Below are positions 5,701 through 8,410 of a DNA stretch of 8,410 nt, one piece after another. Both the position numbers and the translations under genes were made by a program. A model generated the notes under the pieces. That model saw only the letters and a program-made list of their open reading frames with translations. It did no database searches and was not told the origin of the DNA. Source of the DNA: Opitutaceae bacterium (GTDB lineage: Bacteria; Verrucomicrobiota; Verrucomicrobiia; Opitutales; Opitutaceae); NCBI GenBank assembly GCA_003168315.1, contig PMSP01000163.1, positions 1 through 8,410 of the forward strand. Direction: 5' to 3'. Position 1 is the first letter of the stretch; the number at the start of each line of letters is the position of its first letter.

Positions 5701-8410
5701 AGGACCAGGTATTCTTCCTGCGGGCCACCGCGAGGAAGACGTGGCACTTCTTCGAGACCTTTGTCACGGCCGAGGAGAACCACCTGCCCCCGGACAACTT
5801 CCAGGAGGAGCCGGTCGTGCGGGTCGCGTCCCGCACCTCGCCGACCAACATGGGCCTCACGCTCCTCAGCAACCTGGCGGCGAGGGATTTCGGGTACATC
5901 TGCGTGGGAGAGCTCTTGAAGCGGACTGCGGACACCGTCGGCTCCATGGAGAAGCTCGAGCGCTACCGCGGGCATTTCTACAACTGGTACGATACCCGCA
6001 GGCTGCAGCCCCTCCAGCCTCTCTACGTGTCGTCGGTCGACAGCGGCAACCTGGCGGGGCACCTCCTTACGCTCGGGCCCGGCCTAAAGGAGCTGGCGGA
6101 TCAAGAGATCCTTCCCGTCAGGGTATTCGCGGGCCTGTGCGACACCTGCGGCGTGCTGGTGAACACGCTCCAGGGCAAGGTCGCCTCCGTGGAGAGGGTC
6201 TGCCGGGCGCTGGCGGTCAACCCTCCCGGGGACCTTTCCGGCAGGTTCGGGCTCCTCCAGAGGGTCTCCGAGCTGGCGGCCGAGGTCGTCGACCTGCAGC
6301 CGGAGGAGGCGGCGACCTGGGCGGCGCGCCTCAGGGAGTCGGCTCGCCGCGAGCTTGATGACGTCCTTCTCCTCGCTCCCTGGCTCGCGGGCGGCAAGGA
6401 GACCATCGCGCCGGGCGGCGCCGTCTGGCTCCCCTCGGGCCCGACTCTTGGGCAGCTCGCGGATGCCTCGAACACCCTCGACGGCGCCGGGACCGCTCGC
6501 GAGCGCCTGGGAGCGATAGACAACCTGTTCGCGCGCATCTGGGCGCTCTCCGAGATGGACTTTGCGTTTCTTTTCGACCCCTCCCGCAAGCTCTTTGCCA
6601 CGGGATACAACGTCACCATGAGAAAGCGCGACAACAGCTTCTATGACCTCCTGGCCTCCGAGGCCCGTCTGACGAGCTACGTCGCCGTCGCGCTAGGCCA
6701 GGTGACCCAGGAGCACTGGTTCGCCCTGAGCCGGCTGCTGGTCTCAGGGCACGGCGAGCCCACCCTGGCCTCATGGAGCGGCTCGATGTTCGAGTACCTG
6801 ATGCCCCTCCTGGTGATGCCGACCTACGAGAACACCCTGATCGCGGAGACCTGCCGCGGCGCGGTCGAGCGTCAGGTGGAGTACGGGCGCCTGCGGGGCG
6901 TGCCCTGGGGCATCTCCGAGTCGGGCTACAACCTGACCGACGCCCACCTCAACTATCAGTACAAGGCCTTCGGCGTCCCGGGTCTTGGGCTCAAGCGCGG
7001 CCTCGCGGAGGACCTGGTCATCGCTCCCTATGCGACGGTTATGGCGCTCATGATATCCCCAAGGGAGGCATGCGAGAACCTGGAGCGCCTCTCGGCGGAG
7101 GAGCGGGGCGGCCCGTACGGGTTCTACGAGGCCGTCGACTACACTCCGTCGCGCGTGCCCGTCGGCCAGGCGGGAGCCACAGTGTGGTCGTACATGGTGC
7201 ACCACCAGGCGATGTCCCTCCTTTCCCTCACATCCTTCATGCTCGATCGACCGATGCAGAGGCGGTTCCTGGCATGCCCCGTCCTGCGGACCTCCGACCT
7301 CCTGCTGCAGGAGCGGGTCCCCCACGCGACGGCTAAGGTCCTGTCGAAGGAGCTCGAGGTGCAGGAGGCCCGCAAGCTCCTCGAGCGCGAGGGCGAGAGC
7401 GCGATGCGGGTGTTCACCGAACCGGCAACGCAGCCTCCCGAGGTCCATCTCCTTTCCAACGGGCGCTATCACCTCGTCGTCAGCCAGTCCGGGGGCGGCT
7501 ACAGCCGCTGGCGCGACCTCGCTGTCACGCGTTGGCGCGAGGACCCCACCCGCGACTGCTGGGGCACATTCATTTACCTGCGCGACACGGCCACGAATGA
7601 GGTCTGGTCCGTTGCGCCCCAACCGGTGATGCAGCCCGTGAAGCGCCAGGAGACGATCTTCGCCCAGGGCCGCGCCGAGTTCCGCCACTCCTACCTCGGG
7701 CTGGACGTGTACACCGAGATCAGCGTGTCGCCGGAGGATGACGTCGAGGTGCGCCGGGTCACCCTGACGAATCCGGGCCACAGCCGGCGCACGGTCGAAT
7801 TGACCGGATATTTCGAGGTGGTCCTCGCACCTGCCGCCGAGGAGGCCAGCCACCCCGCCTTCAGCGGGCTTTTCGTCCAGACCGAGTTTCTGGCCCCGCA
7901 GTCGGCCGTCCTCTGCACGCGGCGGCCGCGGGCAGAGGGAGAGAATCCGCCGTGGCTCTTTGGCCTCCTGCCGGCCCCAGCGGGCGACCCAGGCGTCTCC
8001 TCGTGCGAGACCGACAGGTCGCGCTTCATCGGGCGGGACTGCTCCCCCGCCTCGCCGGCCGCGATGCAGCGCCCGGGCCCGCTCTCGAACACGGCGGGCT
8101 CGGTGCTCGATCCAGTCGTGGCCCTCCGGCGCTCGGTGACCATCCCGCCGAATGGCGAGGTTCAGGTGGTCCTCATCCTCGGGGTGGCCGAATCCCGCCC
8201 CGCGGCCGAGGCACTCATCGAGAAATACCAGGTTCCCAGGGTCGCGGGCAGGACGTTCGAGCTCGCCTGGACTCACAGCCAGGTGACGCTTCGGCAGCTG
8301 AACGCGTCGGAGGCCCAGGCGCAGCTCTGCGCGCGCCTGGCAAGCGCGCTCGTGTACGCGCAGCGGGGTCGACGGGCCAACTCGGCGGCCCTCCTCGCCA
8401 ACCGCGGCGG
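2718..8410 (+). CDS. ndvB: Cyclic beta-1,2-glucan synthase, 3' end outside window
   Basis: Inner-membrane enzyme that builds cyclic beta-1,2-glucan from UDP-glucose: it initiates and elongates a protein-linked chain, trims it by phosphorolysis and cyclises it. 1897 codons are visible with no stop. Order of parts: a cytosolic N-region (DNFYLIEEQI at 84, GELWAVPIMIRLALIENLRR at 158, MDFATRDSYRHSVE at 319); two membrane segments at about 400-425 and 438-460; a GT84 domain with LDTDTQLPR (Asp622, Asp624) and RRHRWIRGDWQ (767-777), equivalent to the QxxRW motif; further membrane segments at about 814-858, 880-900 and 942-985; the hallmark TAEENHLPPDNFQEEP (1017) and ASRTSPTNMG (1037); a glycoamylase-like domain with DNSFYDLLASEARL (1305), ISESGYN (about 1400) and MVHHQAMSLL (1493), to which cyclisation has been assigned (GH189, as I recall); and the GH94 N-terminal beta-domain from NGRYHLVVSQSGGGYSRWRD (1581). 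The GH94 catalytic barrel lies beyond the edge. Domain spacing matches the roughly 2800-residue Brucella and Agrobacterium enzymes. GTG 2718 is the only start after the in-frame stop at 2679; see the mini-ORF for the conflict. ndvB, chvB and cgs are synonyms. Confidence 0.95.
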   Translation, partial: MVKAPPIPVPEAEISTAKTLFTVEQLTEHARLLAVGHEVVIEPGPNGLLARLNENEKLLRAYNRVTYTVDQARRITPASEWILDNFYLIEEQIQMARRHLPKRYSRELPRLVGGRSAGLPRVYDIVLGFVSHVDAQLEVDSISAFLSAYQVVTPLKLGELWAVPIMIRLALIENLRRITDRLNINRRERDLADEWALRLESTAENQPSRVVMVVADMAGSDLPMSSSFVAEFYQRLSRSATAVPLARSWLEQRLAEEQLTIDQLVRTDSQAQAADQVSISHTITGLRMLSAWDWRNFVESASIVERILRTDPADVYRLMDFATRDSYRHSVEAHARHGGKTEAEVAETAVRLAENGAKDHGREDRMAHVGYYLVSLGRPLLEEGTSYKWPLRTRLERAVLRFPLCFYLGGIISLSILGTAAVVLEGAALGIAHRLLEAFAPVLLLCFSQLAVAVVNWLSTIVTGPRLLPRLDYTGGIEPESRTMVAIPTLVSDEDAIGHLIETLEIHYLSNRDENLHFALLTDFPDADTETMPSDGALRGRLRAGINGLNATYGSKRGSLFYLFHRPRKWNAGEGRWMAYERKRGKIAEFNAFLRGSGGEAFSDIVGDPTVLPGVRFVITLDTDTQLPRNSARLLVATMAHPLNRPQFDEEKGIVVDGYSILQPRVGVSLPGAGRSWFSRLFAGDVGIDPYTKGISDAYQDVFQEGSYIGKGIYDVDAFEKAVGGIFPENAVLSHDLIESCYGRSALVSDVELYEEYPSRYNADIKRRHRWIRGDWQIAQWLLPRVPGADAREISNPLSALSQWKIFDNLRRSLVPLGLLMLLVGSWTLLPGLAGRGTLLVIAIIAAPTLLTAAYDVTRKPAELPFALHMRGLAASLGRQSVQIALTVVFLPYDAYVSMDAIARTLVRVLVTHKRLLEWVSSDEDARKASQALPSFYRTMWFAPFMGATVLALLVAWEPWRLPYTFLPIVLWFLAPLIAWRISQPIEAKPDHLSEDQVFFLRATARKTWHFFETFVTAEENHLPPDNFQEEPVVRVASRTSPTNMGLTLLSNLAARDFGYICVGELLKRTADTVGSMEKLERYRGHFYNWYDTRRLQPLQPLYVSSVDSGNLAGHLLTLGPGLKELADQEILPVRVFAGLCDTCGVLVNTLQGKVASVERVCRALAVNPPGDLSGRFGLLQRVSELAAEVVDLQPEEAATWAARLRESARRELDDVLLLAPWLAGGKETIAPGGAVWLPSGPTLGQLADASNTLDGAGTARERLGAIDNLFARIWALSEMDFAFLFDPSRKLFATGYNVTMRKRDNSFYDLLASEARLTSYVAVALGQVTQEHWFALSRLLVSGHGEPTLASWSGSMFEYLMPLLVMPTYENTLIAETCRGAVERQVEYGRLRGVPWGISESGYNLTDAHLNYQYKAFGVPGLGLKRGLAEDLVIAPYATVMALMISPREACENLERLSAEERGGPYGFYEAVDYTPSRVPVGQAGATVWSYMVHHQAMSLLSLTSFMLDRPMQRRFLACPVLRTSDLLLQERVPHATAKVLSKELEVQEARKLLEREGESAMRVFTEPATQPPEVHLLSNGRYHLVVSQSGGGYSRWRDLAVTRWREDPTRDCWGTFIYLRDTATNEVWSVAPQPVMQPVKRQETIFAQGRAEFRHSYLGLDVYTEISVSPEDDVEVRRVTLTNPGHSRRTVELTGYFEVVLAPAAEEASHPAFSGLFVQTEFLAPQSAVLCTRRPRAEGENPPWLFGLLPAPAGDPGVSSCETDRSRFIGRDCSPASPAAMQRPGPLSNTAGSVLDPVVALRRSVTIPPNGEVQVVLILGVAESRPAAEALIEKYQVPRVAGRTFELAWTHSQVTLRQLNASEAQAQLCARLASALVYAQRGRRANSAALLANRG

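Noticed and set aside
5195..6358. Plus-strand 387-codon open frame, with the 289-codon minus-strand frame over 5193-6062
   Set aside because: Both overlap the glucan synthase frame, which carries the conserved TAEENHLPPDNFQEEP and RTSPTNMG motifs there. The overlapping products look like out-of-frame Ala/Arg/Gly/Pro-rich translation.
7194..7217. Ala in MVHHQAMS where many family members have Gly (HHQGMS)
   Set aside because: A conservative change in an otherwise intact motif; no evidence that the domain is inactive.
6771..8276. Minus-strand 501-codon open frame
   Set aside because: It lies antisense to the glycoamylase and GH94 parts of the glucan synthase. GC-rich third positions keep antisense frames open; the product is rich in Arg, Gly, His and Leu with no recognisable domain.

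Overview
The window is GC-rich with strong third-position G/C bias. It looks like a chromosomal piece of a Gram-negative bacterium: it has a predicted lipoprotein with a DUF3300 domain, a bacterial methylglyoxal synthase and an envelope-type cyclic beta-1,2-glucan synthase. A proteobacterial or related GC-rich lineage (for example Desulfobacterota, NC10 or Acidobacteriota) would fit, but I cannot fix the phylum from sequence alone. I see no insertion sequence, tRNA, rRNA, CRISPR array or phage gene.

Layout. Positions 1-59 may hold the first codons of a minus-strand gene that leaves the window (weak call). Positions 136-1623 (minus) encode a DUF3300 protein with a lipoprotein-type N-terminus and a long Pro/Lys/Glu-rich tail. 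It is divergent from mgsA (1704-2192, plus), a complete methylglyoxal synthase with every catalytic residue in place. Next comes a compact AT-richer unit at about 2280-2470: a promoter-like pair, a stem-loop at the expected 5' end, a Shine-Dalgarno sequence, a 20-codon ORF whose product is 60 percent lysine, and a closing hairpin. It is followed by a 250-nt non-coding stretch with a long composite stem-loop (2486-2564). From 2718 to the right edge runs a very large gene, open for 1897 codons and cut by the window end. It is a cyclic beta-1,2-glucan synthase (NdvB/ChvB/Cgs family) with GT84 transferase, membrane segments, glycoamylase-like middle domain and the start of the GH94 phosphorylase domain.

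How the genes relate. The glucan synthase makes periplasmic cyclic glucan from UDP-glucose, and the DUF3300 protein is probably also an envelope protein, so the two may share an envelope or osmotic-stress theme. MgsA acts in cytosolic triose-phosphate overflow. Nothing in the sequence shows that the three are co-regulated; they look like separate transcription units. The most interesting unexplained parts are the tiny lysine-rich unit, the composite hairpin, and the start of the glucan synthase, where a well-placed Shine-Dalgarno sequence points to a five-codon ORF overlapping the real reading frame.
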